A stretch of 6,919 nucleotides of DNA from Gammaproteobacteria bacterium. GTDB lineage: Bacteria; Pseudomonadota; Gammaproteobacteria; Pseudomonadales; Azotimanducaceae. The stretch is taken from NCBI GenBank assembly GCA_018667205.1, contig JABIVN010000352.1, positions 1 to 6,919 of the forward strand, read 5' to 3'. The notes below the pieces were generated by a model. The model saw only the letters and a program-made list of their open reading frames with translations. It ran no database searches and was not told the DNA's origin. Below, piece after piece: positions 1 to 6,062 of this stretch (position 1 is the first letter of the stretch; each line of letters starts with the position of its first letter). The position numbers were made by a program, and so were the translations under genes.

Positions 1-408
1 CCAGAGCAACAGACAGCACTAAACGCGGTTGAGCGTTCGGCGGCCGGCCCAGCTGGAACCATAGTGGCCCACAGTATTGATACCTTTCATCGCGGCACCA
101 ATCTCACCGAACCCGGCGGACACCGGTTTACCATGACCGCGGGATACAAGTCTGCAGGTAATGACATGATTGGCTACCACGTTTGGCAGGACGCTGCGTC
201 GCGAGACTGGCGACCTATTTTTGAACACGCGACCCCCGAACAATTAAAGTGCCTGGGCATACCGTCGCCAGGATCAGAATTTTGGAATGAACGAACCTTA
301 AAGTTGAGTCAAGCACGTTGGCCCAACTGGAATATGGCTGAGTACTTTCGGGCTGCCGGTGTACAACCTTTGAGCAGGACGCAACCTGGATCCGAGGTCC
401 AGTCTTGA
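1..408 (+). CDS. Phytanoyl-CoA dioxygenase (PhyH) family protein, C-terminal part
   Basis: This is the 3' end of a gene that starts left of the window: the frame is open from base 1 and ends at TGA 406-408. The 135 visible residues carry the C-terminal half of a PhyH-type Fe(II)/2-oxoglutarate dioxygenase. TFHRGTNL places a candidate distal iron-binding His at fragment residue 30, and GGHRF puts a 2-oxoglutarate-binding Arg at residue 42, twelve residues later as expected for the fold. After them comes the family's Trp-rich tail (TPEQ...LGIPSPGSEFWNERTL...). The HxD iron-binding motif must lie upstream and is not visible. A GTG at 64 is not the start, because the frame is open before it and the fold needs the missing part. 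The substrate cannot be told; bacterial members hydroxylate many small molecules. The stop overlaps the gnd start, so the gene belongs to the same operon. Confidence 0.8.
   Translation, partial: PEQQTALNAVERSAAGPAGTIVAHSIDTFHRGTNLTEPGGHRFTMTAGYKSAGNDMIGYHVWQDAASRDWRPIFEHATPEQLKCLGIPSPGSEFWNERTLKLSQARWPNWNMAEYFRAAGVQPLSRTQPGSEVQS
394..397 (+). promoter_or_regulatory. Shine-Dalgarno site that sets the TTG start of gnd
   Basis: GAGG lies seven bases before TTG 405. The next in-frame ATG (450-452) falls inside the nucleotide-binding glycine motif, so it would destroy the fold. This site therefore supports the rare TTG start, which shares the bases TTGA with the stop of the upstream gene and implies translational coupling. 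Confidence 0.6.
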
Positions 409-1793
409 ATCAGGCAGATTGCGAGATCGGTATTCTTGGTCTGGGCGTCATGGGTAGAAATCTCGCTGCTCATCTTATTGATCATGCCGTAACCCGGGTC
501 GCGCTGTTCAGCTATGCCGCCTCAGAGAGAGCAGCATTTAGGGTAGATACCCCGGCGAAAACTCGCTCCTGTGCGAACCTTGAACAATTCGTCCAGAGTC
601 TGACCACGCCGCGCAAGGTCCTTTTGATGATTACCGCAGGCGAACCGGTAGACGAGGTGCTTGGTGCGCTCACACCGTTGCTGTCAAGGGGCGACATCAT
701 TATCGATGGTGGAAACTCCTATTATCTTGATACCCGGCGTCGCGACACGGCACTGCGGCAGCAAGGCCTTAAGTACATGGGGCTCGGCATTTCCGGTGGC
801 GCTTCCGGGGCTCGTCACGGCGCCAGTCTGATGGCAGGGTGCGATAAAGCAACGTATGACGAATGTCAGTCATTGTTAGCCCCTTTGGCGGCGCGACACG
901 AGCAACGCGCTTGTGTGGGATGGATGGGCGAGGATGGTGCCGGACATTTCGTCAAGATGGTCCACAATGGCATTGAATACGGTGTAATGCAGCTGCTAGC
1001 AGAATGTTATGGGTACCTTCGTGAGCAGATGAACAATCAGGATATTGCTGAACTATTCGAGTCCTGGCAAACCGGAGCGCTGGATTCTTACCTGCTGCAA
1101 ATTAGTAGTCGCATCCTGCGGACAAAAGATACTGAAACTTCGCAGGATCTCATCGAGATGATCCGGGATGAAGCAGCACAAAAAGGAACAGGGCGCTGGA
1201 CGATCGAAGGATCGCTTTTGCTAGGGGTACCAGTGCCTGGTATTTACGCCGCCGTTATTGAGCGAAGCCTCTCGTCGCACGGTTCAAGGCGTCAGGCGCT
1301 AAAGACACGTTATAAAATGCAGCAGACCCAAGCAGCGCTCCTCGCGCCAGCGGACATGGAGAGCGCGCTACTCACAGCCATTATTCTCGTCTACGAACAA
1401 GGTATTAACTTGCTGGTCGGTGCTCGGGCGCACTGGCACTGGCAACTCGACCTGCGGAGCGTTGTCCTAACCTGGCAGGCCGGATGTATTATTCGCGCAG
1501 AACTGCTTGAAACGATTGCTCAAAGCTTGGCAGAAGAGCATCAGAATTTGCTACAGACCCCAATGATTAAAACGCTGGTTGAAGAGGGTCATGAGTTGTT
1601 AAGACAATGGGTCGTAGAGGCAACGCAGCATCATATTCCTGTCCCTGCGCTATCCGCCAATCTTCAGTATTTCAATTCACTGTGCGTCGATCGTTTGCCC
1701 ATGAACTTGATACAGGGCCAACGGGATTACTTCGGCGAACACGGGTTTGCCAGAGTCGACAAACCCGGCCAGTTCCATGGCGACTGGCGTTAA
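405..1793 (+). CDS. gnd: 6-phosphogluconate dehydrogenase, decarboxylating
   Basis: Oxidatively decarboxylates 6-phosphogluconate to ribulose 5-phosphate with reduction of NAD(P)+ in the cytosolic pentose phosphate pathway. At 462 aa it is close to the usual 468-470 aa of the long, dimeric class. The N-terminal Rossmann motif is GLGVMG (residues 12-17). Substrate and catalytic residues known for the family are present: N104 in DGGNS, S130-G131-G132, K184/H187/N188/E191 in FVKMVHNGIEYG, K260 and T262 in QKGTGRW, R287, and near the C-terminus R440 and H446 in QRDYFGEHG, which reach the partner subunit. One oddity is ASGAR (133-137) where most members have EEGAR. The start is TTG 405, supported by a GAGG site and by overlap with the upstream stop; no in-frame ATG precedes the Rossmann motif. 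The 3' end overlaps gntK by 17 bp, and the two enzymes catalyse consecutive steps of gluconate use. Confidence 0.95.
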   Translation: MNQADCEIGILGLGVMGRNLAAHLIDHAVTRVALFSYAASERAAFRVDTPAKTRSCANLEQFVQSLTTPRKVLLMITAGEPVDEVLGALTPLLSRGDIIIDGGNSYYLDTRRRDTALRQQGLKYMGLGISGGASGARHGASLMAGCDKATYDECQSLLAPLAARHEQRACVGWMGEDGAGHFVKMVHNGIEYGVMQLLAECYGYLREQMNNQDIAELFESWQTGALDSYLLQISSRILRTKDTETSQDLIEMIRDEAAQKGTGRWTIEGSLLLGVPVPGIYAAVIERSLSSHGSRRQALKTRYKMQQTQAALLAPADMESALLTAIILVYEQGINLLVGARAHWHWQLDLRSVVLTWQAGCIIRAELLETIAQSLAEEHQNLLQTPMIKTLVEEGHELLRQWVVEATQHHIPVPALSANLQYFNSLCVDRLPMNLIQGQRDYFGEHGFARVDKPGQFHGDWR

Positions 1794-2289
1794 GGTGGTC
1801 ATTGTTGTCTGTGGCGTCAGTGGCTCAGGTAAAAGTACTATCGGTCGTGCGCTAGCGGAGCGACTAAACTGGCAGTTCGAAGATGCAGATGATTATCATC
1901 CTGAGGTGAATCGACAAAAAATGCAGCTAGGCATGGCCCTTAATGACGCTGACCGTGAACCCTGGCTCGCCGATCTTGCGCATAAGATTAATCGCTGGAC
2001 GACAATGGGCGTTGGCGTTGTTTTGGCTTGCTCTGCGCTGAAGCAGCAATATAGAGAGAGGCTAGGGATTGACCAAGTCAATGTGCTTGGTGTGTTATTG
2101 CACGGTGAAGCAGCGGTTATTGAAAACCGTCTACAGGCTCGACATCACGAATTCATGCCGGCTGGTCTCCTGAGCAGCCAACTGTCGACACTGGAATTGC
2201 CTTTCAACGGTCCGACAATCGATATCGATCAAACGCCGCAAGACATCCTTGATGACATCGCTCGTACTGTCGCGCTGATCACCGACTAA
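1777..2289 (+). CDS. gntK: Gluconokinase
   Basis: Phosphorylates D-gluconate with ATP to 6-phosphogluconate, the substrate of the upstream gnd product. The 170-aa length fits the small P-loop gluconokinase family (about 175 aa). Visible motifs are the Walker A loop GVSGSGKST (13-21), the substrate-site segment DADDYHP...N..KM (36-49), LNDADREPWL (55-64), CSALKQQYR (85-93) and ENRLQARHHEF in the lid region. I chose ATG 1777, which leaves a short N-terminus before the first beta strand as in the family. An in-frame TTG at 1747 would add ten residues lying inside the gnd tail, and GTG 1795 just past the gnd stop is possible. No strong ribosome site precedes any of them, so coupling to gnd translation is likely. 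No gluconate transporter or GntR-type regulator is seen in the window. Confidence 0.93.
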   Translation: MATGVKVVIVVCGVSGSGKSTIGRALAERLNWQFEDADDYHPEVNRQKMQLGMALNDADREPWLADLAHKINRWTTMGVGVVLACSALKQQYRERLGIDQVNVLGVLLHGEAAVIENRLQARHHEFMPAGLLSSQLSTLELPFNGPTIDIDQTPQDILDDIARTVALITD

Positions 2290-2291
2290 GA

Positions 2292-2319
2292 CTGCCGCTC
2301 GTTGGCAGGATCGTCCTGC
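2292..2319 (+). terminator. Overlapping dyads after gntK, possible terminator
   Basis: Two mutually exclusive hairpins sit just after the gntK stop: CTGCC/GGCAG (2292-2296 with 2304-2308) and GCAGGA/TCCTGC (2305-2310 with 2314-2319, three-base loop). Only a short run of four T (2333-2336) follows, so this is a weak intrinsic terminator at best. Its place between convergent genes is the main argument. Confidence 0.3.
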
Positions 2320-2393
2320 GTTCGCGTCAGACTTTTGAAGGTACGGTTCGCCATTATAAAACGGTTAATAAATGGATCAACGGATCGGGCTAA

Positions 2394-3182
2394 CTAGTCC
2401 TCAACTGGTACGGTGTAGTTCAATGCAGCGCGCCCACCATCCGGATAAATGGTTTGTCCTGTTAGATAAGACGCATAGTCACTGGCAAGAAACACCGCAA
2501 CGCTGGCTACTTCCGCTGGCTCACCCAACCGTCCCAACGGGGTGCGCGAAAGTATCCTTCGTCTTGCCTCATCGTCAGTCATTACGGCGTCAAGAACCTT
2601 GGTTTTGATTGAGCCGGGCCCGATCGCATTAACCCTTATGTTGTGTTCCGCGAGCCTGAGCGCGGTCGCTTTGGTCAATTGTTGCACGCCACCTTTCGAT
2701 GTGACGTAGGCTAGCTGATTGGGTATCGCCAGCATCGAATTCAAAGATGCCATGTTGATAATAGCGCCCTCAATTTTCTTTTCGATCATGTGCCTGGCGA
2801 CAAGTTGGCTTAAAACAAAATAAGACCGCAAATTAACATTCAGGACCCTGTCAAAGTCATTAGGGTCAAGGTCGAGCACGTCACCGGTGACGATAATGCC
2901 GGCGTTATTGAGTAAAATGTCGCACTGGCCATAACGATCAATAGTCGTTTGAAGGAGCGCTTTGAGGTCATCATCGATGCTCACGTCGCAGGTCACGGCG
3001 ATACAATCCTGACCGGTTTCCTGTTTTACCTGATCGGCAGCTTCCCGGTTTAACGCGTCTTGAACATCTGCAAGCACAACCGTTGCGCCGTGCCTGGCGA
3101 AAGCCAATGCAGAGGCACGACCGATGCCATCAGCGGCACCCGTAACAACAGCAACTTTTCCAGATAGATTCATGGGCGACAT
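2394..3182 (-). CDS. Short-chain dehydrogenase/reductase (classical SDR, NAD-type)
   Basis: A 262-aa classical SDR catalysing reversible alcohol/ketone oxidoreduction in the cytosol. The cofactor motif is TGAADGIG (14-21). D39 at the end of the second beta strand favours NAD(H) over NADP(H). NNAG is at 92-95, and the catalytic tetrad is N117, S146, Y159, K163 (YxxxK). The C-terminal TGQTIYPDGG block is also typical. Its position downstream of a Baeyer-Villiger monooxygenase on the same strand suggests that it oxidises a secondary alcohol to the ketone the monooxygenase uses; this is inference from context. Two starts are possible: ATG 3182, or ATG 3173, which gives the common N-terminus MNLSGKVAVVTG. 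The second overlaps the stop of a 56-codon upstream ORF as ATGA. Neither has a clear ribosome site. The 3' end faces gntK. Confidence 0.93.
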   Translation of the reverse strand: MSPMNLSGKVAVVTGAADGIGRASALAFARHGATVVLADVQDALNREAADQVKQETGQDCIAVTCDVSIDDDLKALLQTTIDRYGQCDILLNNAGIIVTGDVLDLDPNDFDRVLNVNLRSYFVLSQLVARHMIEKKIEGAIINMASLNSMLAIPNQLAYVTSKGGVQQLTKATALRLAEHNIRVNAIGPGSIKTKVLDAVMTDDEARRRILSRTPLGRLGEPAEVASVAVFLASDYASYLTGQTIYPDGGRAALNYTVPVED

Positions 3183-3340
3183 TCTGGCACATCACCGTGG
3201 GTTAAACGACAGCGATGGCATCGGTTCAAAGTCACCCGCGGTATAGACACCGTTGGCCAATCGTCCCTCAGTAGGTCAACCGCTAACCACAAAGCTGGTC
3301 GCGGTTTACCACTTCGGGTTATACGGCCTCGCTCTTTCAT
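3170..3340 (-). CDS. Putative 56-aa small protein or leader ORF upstream of the SDR
   Basis: An ORF from ATG 3340 to TGA 3170-3172 encodes a basic peptide beginning MKERGRITRSGK, with LWLAVDLL in the middle and a C-terminal segment CHRCRLTHGDVPEC containing three Cys and two His. Its TGA shares bases with the second possible ATG of the SDR (ATGA), a layout typical of translational coupling. The bases around its ATG are among the best conserved parts of the repeat shared with 6781-6908: 18 of 20 positions match (3332-3351 against 6831-6850). Against it, no ribosome site precedes the ATG, the homologous frame in the other copy is broken by one extra base, and upstream non-coding bases are conserved about as well. 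I do not recognise a family. It may be a real small gene, a leader peptide, or chance. Confidence 0.3.
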   Translation of the reverse strand: MKERGRITRSGKPRPALWLAVDLLRDDWPTVSIPRVTLNRCHRCRLTHGDVPECRP

Positions 3341-3403
3341 AAAACAAGCAGCCAGCCGCGCTGACTTGATACGTAGACTTTTGGTCGAAAAGCTCTGTTA
3401 AAA
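3275..3403 (-). repeat. Diverged repeat, copy A, upstream of the SDR
   Basis: A block of about 129 bp matches 6781-6908 in inverted orientation. By hand alignment about 96 of 131 columns are identical, with five gap columns. The best parts are 3332-3351 (18/20) and 3275-3294 (17/20 against 6889-6908). The block fills much of the space between the monooxygenase stop and the SDR start, just past the possible monooxygenase terminator. Read on the minus strand it leads into the SDR. Confidence 0.75.
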
Positions 3404-3429
3404 AGCCGATTCTCTGTCTGCAGGCTTTT
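3401..3429 (-). terminator. Possible intrinsic terminator of the monooxygenase gene
   Basis: On the minus strand AAAAGCC, overlapping the stop codon, pairs with GGCTTTT across a 15-base loop, and the right arm ends in a T run. The stem has only three G-C pairs and a large loop, so termination may be partial and the SDR could still be read through. Confidence 0.35.
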
Positions 3430-5272
3430 AGCTTGTTAGGTCCAGCCCTTCTAAATCGCCCTGCGCACGCCAATCGCGAAGTACCTTGCGATAGGCCCCT
3501 AGGCCTTTGCCGTAGGATTCCAACCGAACATCGCGATACCTTTGGGCTGTGCCTTCCTGGTTGTAGTAACCCGGCGTGCAACTATCTGCGGAGCCGCCAA
3601 GCACGAACAAGGCGTTTGCTCCTTCTGGGCTTAGCTGGTCTTCGATCCACTTTTCTTCGGCAGATCGACTGACGTTTGCAGATTTCACGCCGCGTTTCGT
3701 CAGTTGGCTCACTGTGTAGGCCACTTGTTCAGCCTGAACATCAACACCGTAAGCGTAATTTGCCCCTAATTGGAAGACGAACAGCCCGCCACAGAGGAAA
3801 AGATTTGGGAAGCCGTGTGACATGAGGCCATGCATGCTGCGCATGCCCTCGTCCCAATGCTCATAGATGGATTGCCCATCGTTACCAAAAATAGGAATAC
3901 CGATTCGCCGTTCGTAGCTACTGGTGATCTCGAAGCCGCTGGCGTAGATGATACAGTCCACCTCATATTCACGTCCGTTTGCGATCAAGCCATTTTCAGT
4001 AATTTGATCCACGCCCTTTGCGTCACTGACATCAACAAGTTCTACATTGGGTCGATTGAACGTGGCCAGATAGTCGTCGTTAAATGTCGGACGTTTGCAG
4101 AACTGGTTGTAGAACGCCTTTAACTTACTGGCAACCTCGGGATCGTCCACGGATTCGTCAACAAGACTGCGGATCTGTTCCATGGTTTTGAAGTCTGCCA
4201 GTTGAGCAAGATTGGCTAGCGCTTCCATGGGTACATCGCCAGCTTGCTCTTTGAGAGCCTGAAGATTGCGGATCATGCGTGTCCAGCCTTCGTCCTGAAA
4301 CTCAGGTGCTATTGGTCCGCCAAGAAAAGCGTCCCCAAATCGTTTCTGTCTGAGCGCTTGCCACCCTGGCTTGAGGCCGGCCGCCCATTCTGGGTCAGTC
4401 TCAGAGTTGTTGCGGGCATCGACGGAAGAAGGCGTACGCTGAATGACATATAGCGCTTTAGCACTGGCTCCCAGTGCTGACACACACTGGATGGCCGTTG
4501 CGCCGGTGCCGATAATGGCCACTTTTTTGTCAGCAAGGTTGGTCAAATTTCCATCGTGATCGCCACCAGTGTAATCGTAGTCCCAACGGCAGGTGTGAAA
4601 TGTATGGCCTTTAAACTGTTCTGCGCCTTTAATCCCTGGTAGACGGGGGCGATTGGCAGGGCCCGTGCCCATGCAGACATAGCGGGCTTTCATCTCATCG
4701 CCACGGTTAGTCGAAACCAACCACATCGATTCGTCCTCGAGCCAGCGCAGTTCCGTTACCCAAGTCTGGAATACAGCATCCTTATAAAGGTCAAAATGTT
4801 TTCCGATTCGCTGGGCGTGCTCAAAAATTTCTGGTGAATAGGAATAGCGCAACTTTGGTACATAACCGGTTTCTTCCAGGAGTGGCAGGTAACTGTAGGA
4901 TTCAATATCGCATTGTGCTCCGGGATAGCGATTCCAGTACCAAGTGCCGCCGAAATCTGCCGCGCTTTCGACGATGCGCACATCGCTAACGCCTGCCTGG
5001 GTTAGTCGTGCTGCGGTCATCATACCAACCCAGCCCCCGCCAATAATGATCACTTCGCGTTCATCTTTGATTGGACCCCGCTCCAGCGGTTCACAGTAGG
5101 GGTCATTTTCAAGATACTTGTTGGCGAAAACGGAATCGTGGGTGACCTTTACAAACTGAGACTCGGCATCAGCCCTTACTCGCTTGTCCCGTTCGTGGCG
5201 ATAGCGATCAGCGAGCTGGTCGGGATCGAAGCCTAAGTTTTCAGGTGATAGTGCCGACGGGGTAACTGACAT
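3428..5272 (-). CDS. Baeyer-Villiger monooxygenase (FAD/NADPH, large-ring ketone type)
   Basis: A 614-aa type I Baeyer-Villiger monooxygenase, which inserts one O2-derived oxygen next to a ketone carbonyl to give an ester or lactone using FAD and NADPH. The FAD-binding motif GGGWVG is at 78-83, followed by FGGTWYWNRYPG (107-118). The diagnostic fingerprint FxGxxxHxxxWD is at 220-231 (F220, G222, H226, W230, D231). The NADPH-binding motif GTGATA is at 255-260, and R287 in DARN sits about where the catalytic Arg of phenylacetone monooxygenase is expected. The long N-terminal extension, the WDYDYTGGD block (230-238) and the CTPGYYNQEG tail (565-574) recall the cyclododecanone/cyclopentadecanone monooxygenase branch rather than cyclohexanone enzymes; this is judged from memory. 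ATG 5272 is preceded by AGGG (5282-5285, nine-base gap). The SDR downstream probably supplies the ketone. No esterase or lactonase is seen in the window. Confidence 0.94.
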   Translation of the reverse strand: MSVTPSALSPENLGFDPDQLADRYRHERDKRVRADAESQFVKVTHDSVFANKYLENDPYCEPLERGPIKDEREVIIIGGGWVGMMTAARLTQAGVSDVRIVESAADFGGTWYWNRYPGAQCDIESYSYLPLLEETGYVPKLRYSYSPEIFEHAQRIGKHFDLYKDAVFQTWVTELRWLEDESMWLVSTNRGDEMKARYVCMGTGPANRPRLPGIKGAEQFKGHTFHTCRWDYDYTGGDHDGNLTNLADKKVAIIGTGATAIQCVSALGASAKALYVIQRTPSSVDARNNSETDPEWAAGLKPGWQALRQKRFGDAFLGGPIAPEFQDEGWTRMIRNLQALKEQAGDVPMEALANLAQLADFKTMEQIRSLVDESVDDPEVASKLKAFYNQFCKRPTFNDDYLATFNRPNVELVDVSDAKGVDQITENGLIANGREYEVDCIIYASGFEITSSYERRIGIPIFGNDGQSIYEHWDEGMRSMHGLMSHGFPNLFLCGGLFVFQLGANYAYGVDVQAEQVAYTVSQLTKRGVKSANVSRSAEEKWIEDQLSPEGANALFVLGGSADSCTPGYYNQEGTAQRYRDVRLESYGKGLGAYRKVLRDWRAQGDLEGLDLTS

Positions 5273-5299
5273 GATAGTGTGCCCTAAAATGATGCTGTA

Positions 5300-5328
5300 G
5301 TTTTAGTGCATAGTTATCAGCAGATCAA
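5300..5328 (-). promoter_or_regulatory. Candidate sigma-70 promoter for the monooxygenase
   Basis: On the minus strand TTGATC (5323-5328) and TAAAAC (5300-5305) are 17 bases apart, each matching four of six consensus positions. Transcription would start about 20 bases before the AGGG ribosome site and ATG 5272. The match is modest and rests mainly on spacing and position. Confidence 0.3.
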
Positions 5329-5350
5329 GTCGGGATCCATGAATGGCTTG

Positions 5351-5388
5351 GGCGAAGGGCAACAGGCGAAGGTCAACAGGCGCCAACA
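5351..5388. repeat. 14-bp tandem repeat upstream of the monooxygenase promoter
   Basis: GGCGAAGGGCAACA (5351-5364) is followed directly by GGCGAAGGTCAACA (5365-5378), 13 of 14 identical, then a shortened third unit GGCGCCAACA (5379-5388). It sits about 25 bp upstream of the candidate -35 box, so it could be a set of regulator sites, though simple slippage would produce the same pattern. Confidence 0.7.
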
Positions 5389-5505
5389 GATGTGATGTTA
5401 TTCGACAATGAATCTAGAATACTTAACGATCCAAGCGGTCGACAATTGTTCCGCCGTGCATCACCAAGTCGTGTGCCCTATTGAAGTCCTATGTTCGCCG
5501 TTGTC

Positions 5506-5622
5506 CTAAGTAGCCTTCTCAATCAAAAAGCAACAGGGGCCCAAATAGCAATGGAAATTCAATGAGTGGGGAAGTATTGAGCGGCCCCCAAAGGTATAGA
5601 ATAGAAGGGTCGAAGACAACAT
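5506..5622 (-). CDS. Doubtful 38-aa ORF with a strong ribosome site
   Basis: ATG 5622 is preceded on the minus strand by the purine run AGGAGAGAGG (5627-5636), among the best Shine-Dalgarno matches in the window, ending four bases before the start. The predicted peptide (MLSSTLLFYTFGGRS...) is hydrophobic and Cys-rich, with no recognisable domain, and ends at TAG 5506-5508. It runs through a possible stem-loop (5536-5588). It lies upstream of the monooxygenase on the same strand and could be a leader peptide, but the ribosome site is the only real support. Confidence 0.2.
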   Translation of the reverse strand: MLSSTLLFYTFGGRSILPHSLNFHCYLGPCCFLIEKAT

Positions 5623-5645
5623 TTGGCCTCTCTCCTTTTTAGTTT

Positions 5646-5804
5646 TTGAGGGGTGCCAGATTCAATGTTCAGCGCAGCGTCTCGAGTAATATCTTTATAA
5701 AGCTGCAGGTTAACTCTCCGGGTAGAGACAGGATTGATTTTAAAATTCTCGAAGACGAAAAAGTCGTTGCCTCGTTTTCGTTAGAGCCAATCAGTACAGA
5801 TTGA
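5646..5804 (+). pseudogene. Possible gene remnant, 52 codons
   Basis: The frame from TTG 5646 to TGA 5802-5804 gives a peptide of protein-like composition with alternating hydrophobic residues, for example FIKLQVNSPGRDRIDF and KILEDEKVVASFSLEP, which would suit the last strands of a beta-sandwich. An in-frame TAG lies just upstream (5640-5642) and no ribosome site precedes the TTG. If it was ever coding, it is the C-terminal remnant of a lost gene. No family is recognised. Confidence 0.15.
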
Positions 5805-5880
5805 AAATTCTAGGATGTAGGAAGGTTGTTTAGACCATGTGAATAGGGTGAAGATAGTCCCACCATGCGTCTGTTTAGAA

Positions 5881-5984
5881 ATGTCAGGGTCTGGCTGACT
5901 TAAATCAAATTTCTAAAACAAATTTCTAAAACAAACTTCTAAAACAAGGTTTTAAAACGAGGTTGTTCGAAAAGTTCCTGACAT
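5881..5984. repeat. 8-bp inverted repeat enclosing the tandem array
   Basis: ATGTCAGG (5881-5888) is the exact reverse complement of CCTGACAT (5977-5984). GTCAG at 5883-5887 can instead pair with a nearer CTGAC at 5895-5899, so two alternative hairpins exist. The arms enclose all five units of the 13-bp array. They could be the ends of a small element, but no clear target duplication lies directly outside them. Confidence 0.5.
5906..5970. repeat. 13-bp A/T-rich tandem array, five decaying copies
   Basis: Units of exactly 13 bp run head to tail: CAAATTTCTAAAA twice (5906-5918, 5919-5931), CAAACTTCTAAAA (5932-5944), CAAGGTTTTAAAA (5945-5957) and a weak fifth CGAGGTTGTTCGA (5958-5970). Divergence grows steadily from left to right. 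The regular period and A/T content recall iterons or clustered regulator sites. No replication gene is nearby, so a function is not assigned. Confidence 0.85.
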
Positions 5985-6062
5985 CTTTTTCAAAGAGAAA
6001 GGCGTCTGTAAATAAATCGATATCGAGCTATATTTTCTTGGCAGGTTATTTTGAAAATAGGA

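Larger units (their letters stand above)
5273..6062. other. Gene-poor 790-bp region
   Basis: No ORF of more than about 60 codons lies wholly in this stretch on either strand, and I see no tRNA or rRNA. From left to right it holds the monooxygenase promoter area, a 14-bp tandem repeat, a 10-bp direct repeat GTGTGCCCTA (5277-5286 and 5471-5480), a possible stem-loop with GGGGCC/GGCCCC arms (5536-5541 and 5583-5588), two short ORFs (5506-5622 minus and 5646-5804 plus), the 13-bp tandem array inside an inverted repeat (5881-5984), and a 10-bp palindrome TCGATATCGA (6017-6026). The right half is clearly A/T-richer than the coding region to the left. It may be an old insertion site or a decayed gene area. 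Confidence 0.6.

Noticed and set aside
1747..1776. TTG 1747 as the gluconokinase start
   Set aside because: It adds residues encoded inside the gnd tail that the family lacks; ATG 1777 gives the usual N-terminus.
2372..2608. 78-codon plus-strand ORF
   Set aside because: It lies antisense over the 3' end of the SDR and has no recognisable domain or ribosome site.
3275..3403. Integron attC site or rRNA/tRNA-like RNA in the diverged repeat
   Set aside because: No core-site motifs of attC and no cloverleaf can be drawn; the block matches no RNA family I recognise.
3306..3581. 91-codon minus-strand ORF between monooxygenase and SDR
   Set aside because: More than half is a frame shadow of the monooxygenase 3' end; composition is Arg/Gly/Ser-rich with no domain.
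5906..5970. CRISPR-like array
   Set aside because: The 13-bp units abut with no spacers and are far too short for CRISPR repeats; no cas gene is present.
5867..6009. GCGTCTGT at 5867-5874 and 6002-6009 as a target-site duplication around the tandem array
   Set aside because: The distances to the 8-bp inverted arms differ (6 bases on the left, 17 on the right) and an 8-bp match at this range can arise by chance.
6047..6059. TATTTTGAAAATA as terminator of the 171-aa gene
   Set aside because: It is an all-A/T palindrome around one central base, with no loop and no G-C stem.
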